A stretch of 64,000 bases of DNA from Lineus longissimus. Lineage: Eukaryota > Nemertea > Pilidiophora > Heteronemertea > Lineidae. The stretch's first letter is position 1, and each line of letters begins with the position of its first letter. The notes under the pieces are model-generated. The model was not told the origin of the DNA, ran no database searches, and saw only the letters and a list, made by a program, of their open reading frames with translations. The position numbers and the translations under genes were made by a program. Shown piece after piece: positions 45,802-57,575 of this stretch. The stretch spans positions 6,388,001 through 6,452,000 of the forward strand of contig NC_088317.1 of the NCBI RefSeq assembly GCF_910592395.1, in the 5' to 3' direction.

Positions 45802-47565
45802 TCTTCAATTCCCTTTCTGCCTTTAAGTATCAGGATAAAATTCACACTCACAGTCTTCATGACTTCAATATGTATAAAAATCATTTACTGGGATTATACA
45901 GTTCTCGCTGTGTAATTCCACACTTTTACATAATGTGTTCACACTTGAACTTTCAATATTCACCACACATTTAATTTTGCCAAACATGATTATCATTTGT
46001 ACATATGTGGCTGGGGCACTTTAGGTACATTACCACGGTGGCAATTGCAGGACAAGGGCTTTTAAAATTATGTCAGTCATTTCAAACAACTTGATCTGTC
46101 TACTACTCTCATATATAATAAGCTCAAAAGGCCCAAAAACGGTTGTTGTCAGAGAAAAATATTACCGGTACAAGTACTTGCTGGAAATTCCTGCAGCCAT
46201 TCAGTTCACTGTCATGCTGATTTCAACTTAACTCAATGAATGTTATCTTGGGACTTGAAGAAATGTGTAATTACCCTACAACTTGGGCACTGTCATGTTT
46301 CTCAGGAAAGTCAAGTTTTTCAGATAAATGCCAGAAAAAGCCATTATCTCTCGTCAAAGGGCTCTAGTTGAGATGAGGCACGAGCGAAGAATGTAAATGT
46401 AATGGACGCCATTTTTCAAAACTTTCCAAGATTACTCAAACAAATTATTACAGAAGATGATTAACGAGTGTCGCGTAAATGAATACGCACATTGCTTGAT
46501 TACACGACACACCTCAATCTTTTATTTTAACTTTATATTCAAAACTTAAACATTTGGGGCCAAATTCATAAAGGGTGTTTAGCTTAAAACAGCGTTTAAC
46601 TACTGAATAGACAGATTCTGGCTTTGATGTGAATCTTCACAGAATATGAATAGGCCCTGAAACTGATTAGAGAGAAGTTGTACATGTCTAACCCTTAAAC
46701 GCCCTTTATGAATTTGGGCCTGTGTTTCTTGCGAATGACCAATGGTGCGCAGTCAACCTCTTGAATCCCGGTGACCGACCAGTCAGTCATTTTGAAATAA
46801 TGTTTTTTTCCCCAACGACCGACAGGTCGGTCTCAGTAATATTTTTATTCCCTTGAGCTGGGACGCTATTTTATTGCTGGTTTTAGCGTGTTTGATGTAC
46901 AGTAGGGTCAGTTAGAGCATGCCTGGGTAGATGGTGCCTCGTCACCGGACTTTGGTGGTTGTATGCGGGCGCCATACATCGTGAACGTCAGACCCAATTT
47001 CGCAACCACGTGACCACCCTGGGATCCCGTGATTTTCAAGTTTTGGGAGTCAAGAGGATAAACGCAGCAAACCAATCTAGAATGATCTGGATCGGTCAAG
47101 ATCGGTCAAGATCACTGGTTCCGTGTAAATGGCCCTCACGTGTCTGCATAGGTTATGGTATTCCAACCACTTCAAGCACTTGGTTTGGTACCAAAATTAT
47201 TAAAGGACCTTAGGCATTATTAACCCTTTGGCTCCCGAGGCCTATGTAACGCGATGTACCGAGATTTTTTACCAGTTTTATGCAAAATAACGTAAAAATA
47301 CTTTTAAATATTGTACCTCCTTCATTATGCATCCTTGATTTATAGTCATAGTTCCATCTATTGTTGTGTATTTGGTTGAGACGGTTGTATGTGTAACGAC
47401 GACAACAACGAGTAATGGCGAGGAGTTTAAGATGTCCGCGCCCACCCATGAGAGCACGTGCGATGAACATTTGTAAAGTTTGATTGATTTTGTAGCAAGC
47501 AAGGAGAAATAAACGTTGTTTTGTTTAAGAGGTTGAGGAGTTATATCAATATACAGTCCCTACAG
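45802..47565. other. Non-coding stretch
   Basis: No domain-bearing frame or bounded repeat was recognised. The two inverted segments with AAATTCATAAAGGGTGTTTA (46564) and TTAAACGCCCTTTATGAATT (46695) form the ends of a possible MITE of about 150 bp. Confidence 0.45.
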
Positions 47566-47990
47566 AACACCTATGATAAAACCCCGTGTTTTTTCAAGAC
47601 CCGTGTCTTCGCCGTGTGTCAAAAAACCCGCGGCGCACTTGTACCTATCAGTTGTGTTAGATAATGATTAATAACCCCAGCGACAGGTGCGCTGTAGGTA
47701 GGGAGCTCTCCTTTGTTTCTTTCCCGTTGGAGGGGAATTTCGCATGCGCAATACCGAGGCAACTACACCGCGCCATCTGTCGCCGGATCTTAGAACTTGC
47801 AATTGCTGTGTCTATTCAGATTCCACCTATCAAAAACCTGTGTTGAACACAGGTCTAAATTAGCCCCCGATTGGCCGCATCAAGCTCGATGGGGCTAATA
47901 GACACGGGGATTTGACACACGGGTCTATTTAGACACGACAATTCATAGGTGTAAGCGCAAAAGACACGGGGATTTGATAGGTGGAAGTAC
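47566..47990. repeat. Degenerate inverted-repeat segment
   Basis: CCTATGATAAAACCCCGTGT at the left is mirrored by ACACGGGGATTTGATAGG at the right. Several further ACACGGG copies lie inside. It contains an NRF1-type GCATGCGC at about 47742. It may be a foldback element; no target duplication was found. Confidence 0.5.
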
Positions 47991-49840
47991 GACTAATAAA
48001 ACCATACATTTTCGTAAAGCTGATTACCTTGGCTATCGATTGGCGTTGTTTCTGGGTATCAATTAGGTAAGAGGTAATCAATAATCAGTAATAATCAATA
48101 TTTTTTGATTGATTTTGCTCTAATTGATTGATTTTTCTGATTTGAACAAAGTATATGGAACTGTAATTGATGCAGTTACAACCTGTTAATGATCAACGTA
48201 ACTTGATTGATAACCTTTGATTGACTATTGTCTATTACTGATTGATCGAATAATACAACATAATATTAATTTATATGCTAATCAGTTCTTGTACTGTGAT
48301 GCTGCACAAGCGCCAATCAAACTGCAGCGCCCTCTGTAAACTATGAATGAAACTAAATCTAGTCTTCTGCAGATCACCAGGGACACGAATACACTGTACA
48401 ATAGCGTCTAACGTGTACCGAGAGTTCTATACTAAAGCATTAGTATAGGGACGATATATCGTACCGCCTACGCGAGACAAAATACAGGGACGATATATCG
48501 TCCCCTTTAGGGAGGCGAGGGGTTAAGGGCAATATTACCCAGCTGTCCGCTGCCCAGTCACCTCCTGTTCTACATGAGTAGTTTCCATCAACAAATTGCA
48601 CAAAAAAAGGAAAAATTCCAAAGACTGAATTATCGCGCTTTTCTGATGTTGACCCATTTAGCTCTCCAAGCAGTGACCCTTTTCACGTGGAACAGTGCAC
48701 GAGTAAGGCGTTTCCTGGAGTTAGGACCTACCCTGTGACGTCTTGGTACTGATATTATGACGGGAAAGGTATTTCGTGCCAGGACTTGTGCTACCAGAAA
48801 TAATGAATAACACGTTTTTCTACTATCTAAGAGCTGAAACAAAATGGCTAAAGCATCAAACATGATTGGAGATTGGAAAAATAGTTTATAGGTGAACCAG
48901 AGGAAGAACAAAAATACTGCAATAACAAGAGCAACGCAGGGCGTAGCATATGCCCCGGTGAGCACTTTGAGTTGGTGTATTAGGAAAGTGAAGTGTTTTT
49001 CACACAACCCCGGCAGCTGGTGTCATAGCTGACTAGGTTTAGTTGACATCGTGAAAGAGTTATTGGTCTGTAATGCCCGCTGTGCACGTTATCTTTTTCT
49101 ACCCACATAAAAAGTTACATGGTTATTACTCAAAGCGTTCTTGTTAAAATGAGAGGAAACGAAAAGTTTACAGACGCCTGACGCCTACCGGCTGACGGAC
49201 ATTGGTAAAACATAATGCCTCCGCAATGCTTTACGCATAACAAGCTGCCTATTACTATAGAGACACACTCCACCAAAAAACATCGATGAAACCCCAGTAA
49301 AAACAGTAGTAATAGAAGATTCAGCAGAAAGCATCTAAAATTGTTTGGGTAGACACCTGCGATATAAATTAAAACTGACCACATTCGGCATTCAAATCAA
49401 CTGTTCTAGGAACAAACGTCTTGGCGCCAAAACCCGATGTTGGCGAAAATGACATAATATCATGTAAAATCCAAGGAAGACATCAAGGAATCGCCTACGA
49501 GTGGGCACCTGCAAAAATGTCAGTTGCAGCAGAAACTAGTCTAATCCAGAACGTGTGTAATCCATTTGTGACTGTGTAATTCACTATGAAATAAATTCTT
49601 AATCCAATGTTTCCGTTTCTTCCATGCACCGACACTGCCTCAAGAATATTTCCGCCTCAATTTTGTTAAGACCCTCGCATTGTTGTACTAAACAAATCAT
49701 AGCCTGGAAAATCAAATTATAAAATTTCATCTATGATGTGATGATAATGCTTTACTTTGATAACAAATTAAGTGTATAATAAGAATGCAGTGGACAATCA
49801 AGTGACATATTTTCGTGTTTCCCAACAAAATCAGCCCAAA
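47991..49840. other. Non-coding stretch
   Basis: ATTGATTGATT-rich DNA at about 48060-48260. A palindrome GGGACGATATATCGTCCC lies at about 48485-48502, with a second GGGACGATATATCGT at 48447. The minus-strand frame at 48630-49007 (125 codons) is hydrophobic early on but shows no family motif. Confidence 0.4.
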
Positions 49841-50003
49841 TAACGATAATAACAAGGAGTTTTATATGGCGCTTTAAAAGAGCTTTCATTACCCAGCCTA
49901 TCCAGAAGGTAAGAGTTACAACGTGGCACATGCCGGGTATCGAAGCCAGGACCTCCCGATCACAATGTTGATGCTCAAACGTTGTGCCACTGCGTTCCTC
50001 TGA
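49841..50003 (-). mobile_element. tRNA-derived SINE
   Basis: On the minus strand, CAGTGGCACAACGTTTGAGC resembles an A box and GGTCCTGGCTTCGATACCCG a tRNA T-arm with B box, at tRNA-like spacing. The body follows and ends in a TTATTATCGTTA tail after GCGCCATATAAAACTCC. The open frame at 49752-50192 runs through it and is not a gene. Confidence 0.7.
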
Positions 50004-51899
50004 GCACAAATTATTCCATATGCCTGAAAATGTACCCATCTCTGTACGTAGGTCTTTTATTGTTTCATGACTATCCACAGGATAATGCATGAAGTGATTC
50101 AAAATCATCTCTAGGCACTGTATTTGGTTGCAGCCGGTCAGTTTAACCCAATTCGCTTCAAGTTTCTCGCCTGTCATGTGCTGTACTTTCATGGAGAGAT
50201 ACCATCAATAAGGCTGACCATTTGTCAAATTTCAGACCCACCTCTGGCTCACGGACATTCATCATGGTTTTCATCTCTGTCTGCGGCAACTCATCCTACA
50301 AGAAGTTTATGATGGCCTCCATCTGAAATAACATAACATTTGTCAAATGAAAGGTATCAAATTGCTGTTTGCTGTGCAAATTGTCCATGACGAAGTCGGA
50401 AGATGAACTGATGGAGAAGACATGAATGGTTAAAAGGCAATTTAAAAATTGCATGTTTCTTACCTCCCAGTCCAAGATTGTTGTAAAGCTCTTCTGGCTT
50501 CTTACGAAAGGTTTCTTTACACATGTTTATCACACACTCTGCAAAAAAATAACAATTTGAATCCTTTGAAAACATTTCGACAATCATATTCATCATAAAG
50601 ACATAAGAAACGTTTCTGCGGCTGTCCAAGTGCAGACAATGACAGTCAAACCTTTTTTGCCTTTACATACCTGTAGCACGAGAAGTAAAAAGCTTTATGG
50701 ACTGAATGATGCAGGAGCTGAGCTTGTGTATGAAGTTGAACTTCATCATACATGTATGAATTTTCAGAAAAGAAGTTTGACCTAGCACAAAGCCCAACTC
50801 AGAGTCAGATGAAAAAAAGATTTTTATTCTGTTTTAACTCTTTAAATCCTTGAATTTTTTTAGTGTTTCCAAGTATTTCAGCAATTTTCACCCCAAACGA
50901 CCTCCAAATTCCCCCCCCCCCCCCCCCCATGTACAAGACAGCTAATTAATTTCACTAGTATTATTTCATCAAACGGATGAAAACAAGTATATTGCATATC
51001 CCTAAACCGCCCGAAAACCAGCCTAAGTTTCATGATGGCGATGGTGTTGCTTGAGATTAGGTACGTACTGGCAGGCAGCTAGGCTAGGAAACTAGACAAA
51101 AATCAGTGGCCGGATATCGGCCGGTTAGGACATAAAGGGTCAAATAACACATGCCAAAAAATGACAAGCAGTTTTTTAAAAAAAACGACCGATGCTATGA
51201 CTTTCAATTCCAAGCGATGACAGATCAATTAAATCAAAAATTTGTATTGAAAAAGTTTGACCATCCAGTCCACGCGTTTACACTCCATCATCCATAGCCC
51301 AAAAACGATGCGGACATTTTATCATGAATGGACAACAGTAGTAACAGTATTTTATTGTAAAATAAAAGGCTGTATTAAAATTTTAGTAAATACTTACGGA
51401 TTTTACATTCTTCAAAACACTTGAGTGTGGGCACGAGTGGCATTAAAAACCCCAGGGGTGGCACGGAGGGCCTGCAATGCCACATTTAAAAAACATGAGT
51501 TACCAAGATTTGGTATCCCGATGGCGATGCAATCATATTTACAAAACAAAAAGAAATACATGTAAAGTGGTAGAAAAAATTTTTGCAACTGATTTGAAAC
51601 ATATCTTAAACGATATGTGCTGGAGATGCCAAGCCTCTTTCATGCCGTCATTGCCATGGTGATGCTGGCCGATGCTATTGCACCCCGTCAATCAAATATC
51701 CTTTAAAAAATTGTATTACAAATTGTAAAAAATCTTGACAGTGCATCATGCTGTGCACACGTGCTACCCGCTGACCGACTTTCGAATGTCGTCTCGAGCC
51801 AATGTGCATCCTTTTCTGTGAAGATCTATTGTAAACATGGTTTGTTTTGGCGACCCTAGGTGGTGCCGGCGTATCTGGCAATACTGCAAAGGTCCTATA
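50004..51899. other. Non-coding stretch
   Basis: A run of about 18 C lies at 50911-50928. No exon, RNA gene or bounded repeat was recognised. Confidence 0.4.
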
Positions 51900-52366
51900 A
51901 ATAGACGAATTCGAAGAAGTTTGTTTTGGTGCTGACCAGAGCGTGGTGTCCCTAGGCATTGTCCAAAGTCAGCTAAGGCCTTCTGACGAGTGACATGTTC
52001 TGGGTGTGCGCACTCATTGTTTAAATTGTTTTGGAGCCGATTCCTCTTCTTCAAACAGGCCTATCTGGATGAACACACTCCCTCGCTCAAGTGCATGCAC
52101 ACAGTCCCTTCACTGCCACAACCTTCTACCAAAATAACATTGCGCAATATTGTTTCACCACTAGGTCTACGCCTCGTTATTTCACCAGTTACGTCATTAC
52201 GTTGATAAGACGAATTCGAAGAAGTTTGCACTGACCCTTGAACAAAGGATCGCCGTGTCTCTCTAGGCACTGTCCGAAGTCGGCTTACTAGGCCTTCTGA
52301 CGTATTCCGAGTGTGCGCATTCGATTTGTTTTGGCACCGATTCCGTCTTCTTCGAATACGTCTATT
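51900..52366. repeat. Two tandem copies of an inverted-repeat element
   Basis: AGACGAATTCGAAGAAGTTT occurs at about 51902 and 52208. Each is followed about 130-150 bp later by its degenerate inverse (GATTCCTCTTCTTCAAACAGG near 52038 in the first, GTCTTCTTCGAATACGTCTA near 52347 in the second). Between them lie shared CACTGTCC and GGCCTTCTGACG blocks. Confidence 0.65.
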
Positions 52367-52579
52367 TCCTAAGTGGTGATATATAATATAGACCTAGGCC
52401 TATAGATTCATGCACTAGATTGGGAACAACGTTTACATGACGTAGTGTTGGCTGTCGTCACTTCACCATGCATTTTACATTACTGTAACGTGACGAAACG
52501 CGACGTTTTCGTAAACGTTGGTCCCAATGAAGTGCATGGATCTATAGTACCGATATGCACTCCATGACGTGTTGGCAAT

Positions 52580-53587
52580 GGTAGTTGATAAAGTATGGAA
52601 TTAGTGAAACCTTGGAAACACTGATAAACCTTGGAATATTCAATGTAAACCATGGAATCACTGTGCAAATAGCGCGGGAAATCGGGTGCGTTCCTTCCAC
52701 GATTTATACCCTCCCAACTGACAGTCTCGTCCCAGCTGACTTTATTGATAGCAATTTGCCAGTTAGTTCAGAAGCCAACATTTTTAATGTGGAGGATGAC
52801 GTCATCAATTGGCAATGCGCTGTGGTCGTTAAAATATTTTATTTCTCTTCAATGGAAGCAAAAATTAGTTTTTATGATTGTTTTGTATTCCATAGACGAT
52901 AAAGTATTATGCTCGGTACTAGATGCACGAGATCATAGGACAAACACACACGTGAATAAAAAAAACCGCTTAGAACTGGTGACGTCACAAAGATCTCTGC
53001 ATCCCTCGATGCGTACTGGAAGATGTAAGAAATCGCTCACGGCGAAGGAAATTTTCATCCGCAAACTTCGGTAATAAACATACATGACTAGGCTTCTTTT
53101 ATTCATCGTTTGTTATAAAATATCAGTCAATCATAGACAATTAGGCCTAGACATAGTCGTCAACCTTATCCATGCATAATGCATGACAGGCCCCCAATTT
53201 TCTCTGTATCACCCTGTATGAACAGACGATCCGTAGTTCAAATAGGCCCCGCGTGGTGGTGGCGTATTTATAAGAGGAGCGCTATTGGTCCATATTATGG
53301 GTGTGTGGTGGGCGTGTCTTCCCATATTTGGGAGATCAGTACTGTACACTGGAGGCGAGGTACAACTGGGTTGTTCTAAAATATAGACTATTGAATCGGA
53401 TATGCGACAGATTTCTAAATTACCATAAAATTCCGATCTGATCATGTAAGAATAAGCTCCAAATGTTGATTCGTAACCACGTTAGGTTCGAATGGCATTA
53501 TTTCATGTTTTTATGCATTTTTAGGACTGATTCCAAGGTTTATCACTGGTTCCAAGGTTTCATTGATTCCAAGCTTTATCAACTACC
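52580..53587. mobile_element. 1.0 kb TIR transposon with 9-bp target duplication
   Basis: The ends GGTAGTTGATAAAGTATGG and its inverse ending ATCAACTACC stay similar for about 60 bp, with CCTTGGAA and GATAAACC repeats inside. GTTGGCAAT flanks both sides (52571-52579 and 53588-53596). No transposase is encoded. A truncated relative lies at 3033-3620. The duplication length suggests a Mutator-like element. Confidence 0.88.
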
Positions 53588-53596
53588 GTTGGCAAT

Positions 53597-54479
53597 ACAA
53601 TATCATGATGGACGCACACTCCACAGAGAGTAAGACTGAGCTGAGAGTGACACTAGGCTTACACATACACAGACATGATGAAGCCTGTAGCCTGAACGCC
53701 TAGACTGCAGTCTTAAGTCTGCACACACTCGACAGTGTCAATGACACACACGCCATGCATCGATTGCATGAATGATGGTCTGTACTCTGTCACTGTGGTA
53801 CCGGGCGGTAGGCCTACGAGTAAGCGTCTTTTTCTCACAGAATCAACGAAAAAAACTTGTTCGTCTTCTACAATACTTTTCCCTAAATCATCCAGACCGT
53901 AAAGCAAATAATATTTACCGATTGCATGATGGCGAACAGCAATCCCAACGCTAGTATTTCGGAACAAACTACTCATGCTAGTATAACCGCGGCAAAAGCA
54001 CGAAAAGCAGCGACAAGACAGTGTCCAAACGCAAGGGAAATCGTCGTTAATTTGTAAAGTACGCCCTCTCGCGGAGAACGACTGACCCCGTCTTGGCCAT
54101 TCCAATGTTAGTGCCCTAACATGGGTTTGCCAAGGCTTCTTTGAGGGTTTATAAAGAATTATGGGCTTTTCCCCCCGCATTTCTCAAAGCTGATTGAGTT
54201 GATTGTGACGACTAACAGATACATCATGTCGGTACTTTACGCATATTACATGTCCGTGTATGTAAAGTTTCTTGTACTGTGCTATTAATTATGTAACTTT
54301 TCTTGTACAATAATTTTTTTTGACATTTGACAGTACCTCACATTTGACAGTTTTTGCTTCGTCTTTGCTGTTCGGATGACGTATTTCACTGTACCGGTAA
54401 TCACTGCTATCTTAGCGGATACACGCTGAGGGTTCCAATAAGAAAACCGTACGAGTGGCAGATATTCTACGGCTCTGAA
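53597..54479. other. Non-coding stretch
   Basis: A 155-codon minus-strand frame at 53713-54180 overlaps no recognisable domain and I do not call it. A TTGACAG/TTTGACAG repeat pair lies at about 54328-54352. Confidence 0.4.
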
Positions 54480-55560
54480 AGCAATCACTGTTATCCTAAG
54501 GAGACACACTGAGGGGCCCAGCAGCGATCAACTTGGTTATCTGAATAATCTTGATAGATAATTTGCAGTAATCACTGTTATCCTTAAGGAGACACACTGA
54601 GGGGCCCAGCAGCGATCAACTTGGTTATCTGAATAGTCTTGATAGATAATTTGCAGTAATCACTGTTATCCTAAAGGAGACACACTGAGGGTCCCCAGCA
54701 GCGATCAACTTGGTTATATCCGCTGAATAGTCTTGATAGATAATTGGCAGTAATCACTGTTATCCTTAAGGAGACACACTGAGGGTCCCCAGCAGCGACC
54801 AACTTGGTTATCTGAATAGTCTTGATAGATAATTGGCAGTAATCACTGTTATCCTTAAGAAGACACACTGAGGGTCCCCAGCAGCGATCAACTTGGTTAT
54901 CTGGATAGTCTTGATAGATAATTGACAGTAATCGTTGTTATCCTTAAGGAGACACACTGAGAGGTCCCAGCAGCGATCAACTTGGTTATCTGAGCAGTAG
55001 TGATTTATTCATGGCAATAAAACTGTTATGAGAGAGGAGACACACTGAGGGTCCCCAGCAGCGATCAACTTGGTTATCTGAATAGTCTTGATAGATAATT
55101 GGCAGTAATCACTGTTATCCTTAAGGAGACACACTGAGGGTCCCCAGCAGCGATCAACTTGGTTATCTGAGCAGTAGTTATTGATTCATGGCAATAATCA
55201 CTGTAATCCTTAAGGAGACACGCCGAGGGTCCCCCATCCTGAACTCCAGGCCAACACTCAGTACTAATGACCGAGCTTCAGTAGCGTGTGCGAGGGAAGG
55301 AGGATACGACTGACTCTGGATTTTCGAGGATGAGGGTCCCCAGCAGCGATCAACTTGGTTATCTGAGCAGTAGTAACTTATTCATGGCAATAATAACTGT
55401 TATCTAAGAGGAGACACATTAAGCATACCCAGCAGCGACCAACTTGCTTATCTGAAGAGTGTTGACTGATTATTGGTAACAATTACTGAAACCATAGCGG
55501 GAGACATGCTGGGAGTCCCCAGCAGCGATCGACTTGGTTATCTGAACTGTCGCCAATAGG
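54480..55560 (+). repeat. 88-89 bp satellite, about 11 copies
   Basis: GAGACACACT recurs at 54501, 54589, 54677, 54771, 54860 (as AAGACACACT), 54949, 55037, 55126 and 55215, then diverged near 55410 and 55498. Each unit carries CCCAGCAGCGATCAACTTGG and TCTTGATAGATAATT. A unique insert of about 100 bp interrupts it near 55230-55330. Confidence 0.92.
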
Positions 55561-57540
55561 GGTTTTCTCATCTAACAGTATGTCGAAACTACGAGGAATA
55601 TATTCAGTTCTATAAATATAACATGCATGGCCCAGTGCCCTTTACTGTGTATATCAGTCACCTGAAGATGGCCAGTTCACCCCCCCCCCCCCTGCGCCTG
55701 CCTATAGTCCCCCTTTAAGATTAGACGTTGTACAACGAGAGGACCTCTTTGTCATCCATCGACCAATAATGTATTGCATCCTTGGAGTAGCATAAGATGC
55801 ATCTTTATAAAGATTTACCTAGAGATGGTCCCTGAATCTTCAATACATGGATACATTTGATACAGCAGAATGCCCGAGGCCCATATCAGATGAGTACTGC
55901 CTCAAGTTATGATGATGATGATGATGATGACACCCCACATGGTAGTGGACGCCCAACTTTGTACAGCAGATGGTGTCGTCATCTCTCCATACTTTGTCTA
56001 TCTAATCTTGGAATCGGAAATCTCTACCTTTTTCTCGGGATGGGGACCGGCAGCCAGCCAGTGAGCCAGTGCTTGCAGTAATAACTTCCTCCAATGCCAG
56101 TGCATGAAACAGCTCAATAAAATGTTCAAATTTTATTTATCAATTGGGAACTGATTTCAGAGAAAAATTCAATAATTTTAGTGCTTAAATGAAAAGTCCA
56201 TAGGCCTACTACAAGATGGCAAGCACGATAATACTAGTAACCTGATGTCAGCAGTACAGTGAAGATAGTAGTCTACATGTAGTTCATAATAATAACAGCT
56301 CAAGATCACAAGAAACCACAGATCCCGGCGCCCCCCGCCCACTGACGAAGACCCAGTCGCGCAACCCGATCCATCTCACCCTATCTCACCCTGGCCAAGT
56401 TGAGCGCGTAAATACCACGAAAGGGTTAAATTTATCTATTAATAGAATATTCAAATAAGATTGCCGTCATGTTGATGCACCGCCTGACCATGCTCCACAC
56501 ATAGATAACGCATGCGCAGTAGCAGCATCTTAAATGGAGAATTGGTCACGTGAGGGTCTGGGCGGCGATCATCAAAGCGGGTCCCACGAGCGACCAAAAG
56601 GTTCCCAGTAGCGATCGCGCTCTCCGAACCCTGATCCAAGAAAGCGGTCGTGCCTCAAATAGACGTCTTCACATGTTTTTGTAAGCGGTCGTCGCTCGCG
56701 CAAACTTGTCTTGCATGTTTTTGTGTTTTTGTGATGAAGAGCACAGGTGAATACAAATGCAATCGTAAAGAAACAAAATTATCAAATTACCCGTGTACCC
56801 TGGTACAAAAGTCAAAATTAGGCCCATACATTTATATCAAAAATGCATAATAAAAATAAAACATACCGTAAATGCAAGTTAAAATGCCAGTGGAAAATAC
56901 AGTTCAATGTTCAAATTCTACACAGTCGAAAAACAAAGTCCAATAAATTCACGGCTGGCTGAGCAATCCAGTGGAGATGTGCACGCACAGGAACAGTAGG
57001 TCACGGCCGGCAAAGCAATCCGGTCGACCCCGCAATGTGCTTGAATAAAGAGTCATTGCTCAAGAGGTCACGAATGTTCATAATGAGCCTCGAAATATCC
57101 ACACTCAGAATTGCACCATGGATAAAACCCGACACTGAACTGGCACGAAGAGAGGAAATACAGTTGTTAACTACAAAACCAGAGGTACAAATATACAAAG
57201 TCTCTAATGGCATAAGTGATGGCACAAAAAGGTGATAACATTTGACAGAAAGATCAAAAATTCTCCAAAAATATAAACCGAGTTAGGCCTACACTGTCCA
57301 ACCACCCATGCCTTATCATAACACTATCCCGTACTAGTGAATGCACATTGACCTGCCACTAATAATATATGGCACAGAAACGATTCAAAACGGATGAGGC
57401 TTCCGGATTACCTCAACCTGATTCACACACCATTCACACTCGCATGCAATCAAATGCGCAGTCAGTAAGCAAACACAAGCACAATGTTAAAAGCCAAACA
57501 GAGCACTCATAAGCTAGCGTGCAGAATCCATCTCTAGTCT
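55561..57540. other. Non-coding stretch left of the retrotransposon
   Basis: 55630-55680 resembles 29958-30010 (CCCAGTGCCCTT then GAAGATGGCCA), a dispersed repeat of about 50 bp. A GATGAT microsatellite lies at about 55909-55930. 56543-56628 is the inverse of 39941-40024. I looked for a 3' LTR here and could not match any segment to the other side of gag. Confidence 0.5.
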
Positions 57541-57575
57541 AACTGGCCAGGGCAAAAGAGCTTTCAGCCTCCTGT

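Noticed and set aside
48630-49007. 125-codon minus-strand membrane protein
   Set aside because: Hydrophobic stretches in AT-rich DNA are expected by chance; no family motif or splice context.
49752-50192. 146-codon minus-strand frame
   Set aside because: It runs through a tRNA-derived SINE and has no protein domain.
54480-55560. CRISPR-like array
   Set aside because: The whole 88-89 bp unit is repeated without unique spacers, and the window is eukaryotic; it is a satellite.
56640-57570. 3' LTR of the Gypsy element
   Set aside because: No segment here could be matched to 63040-64000; only a 9-10 bp ACACTATCC word is shared.
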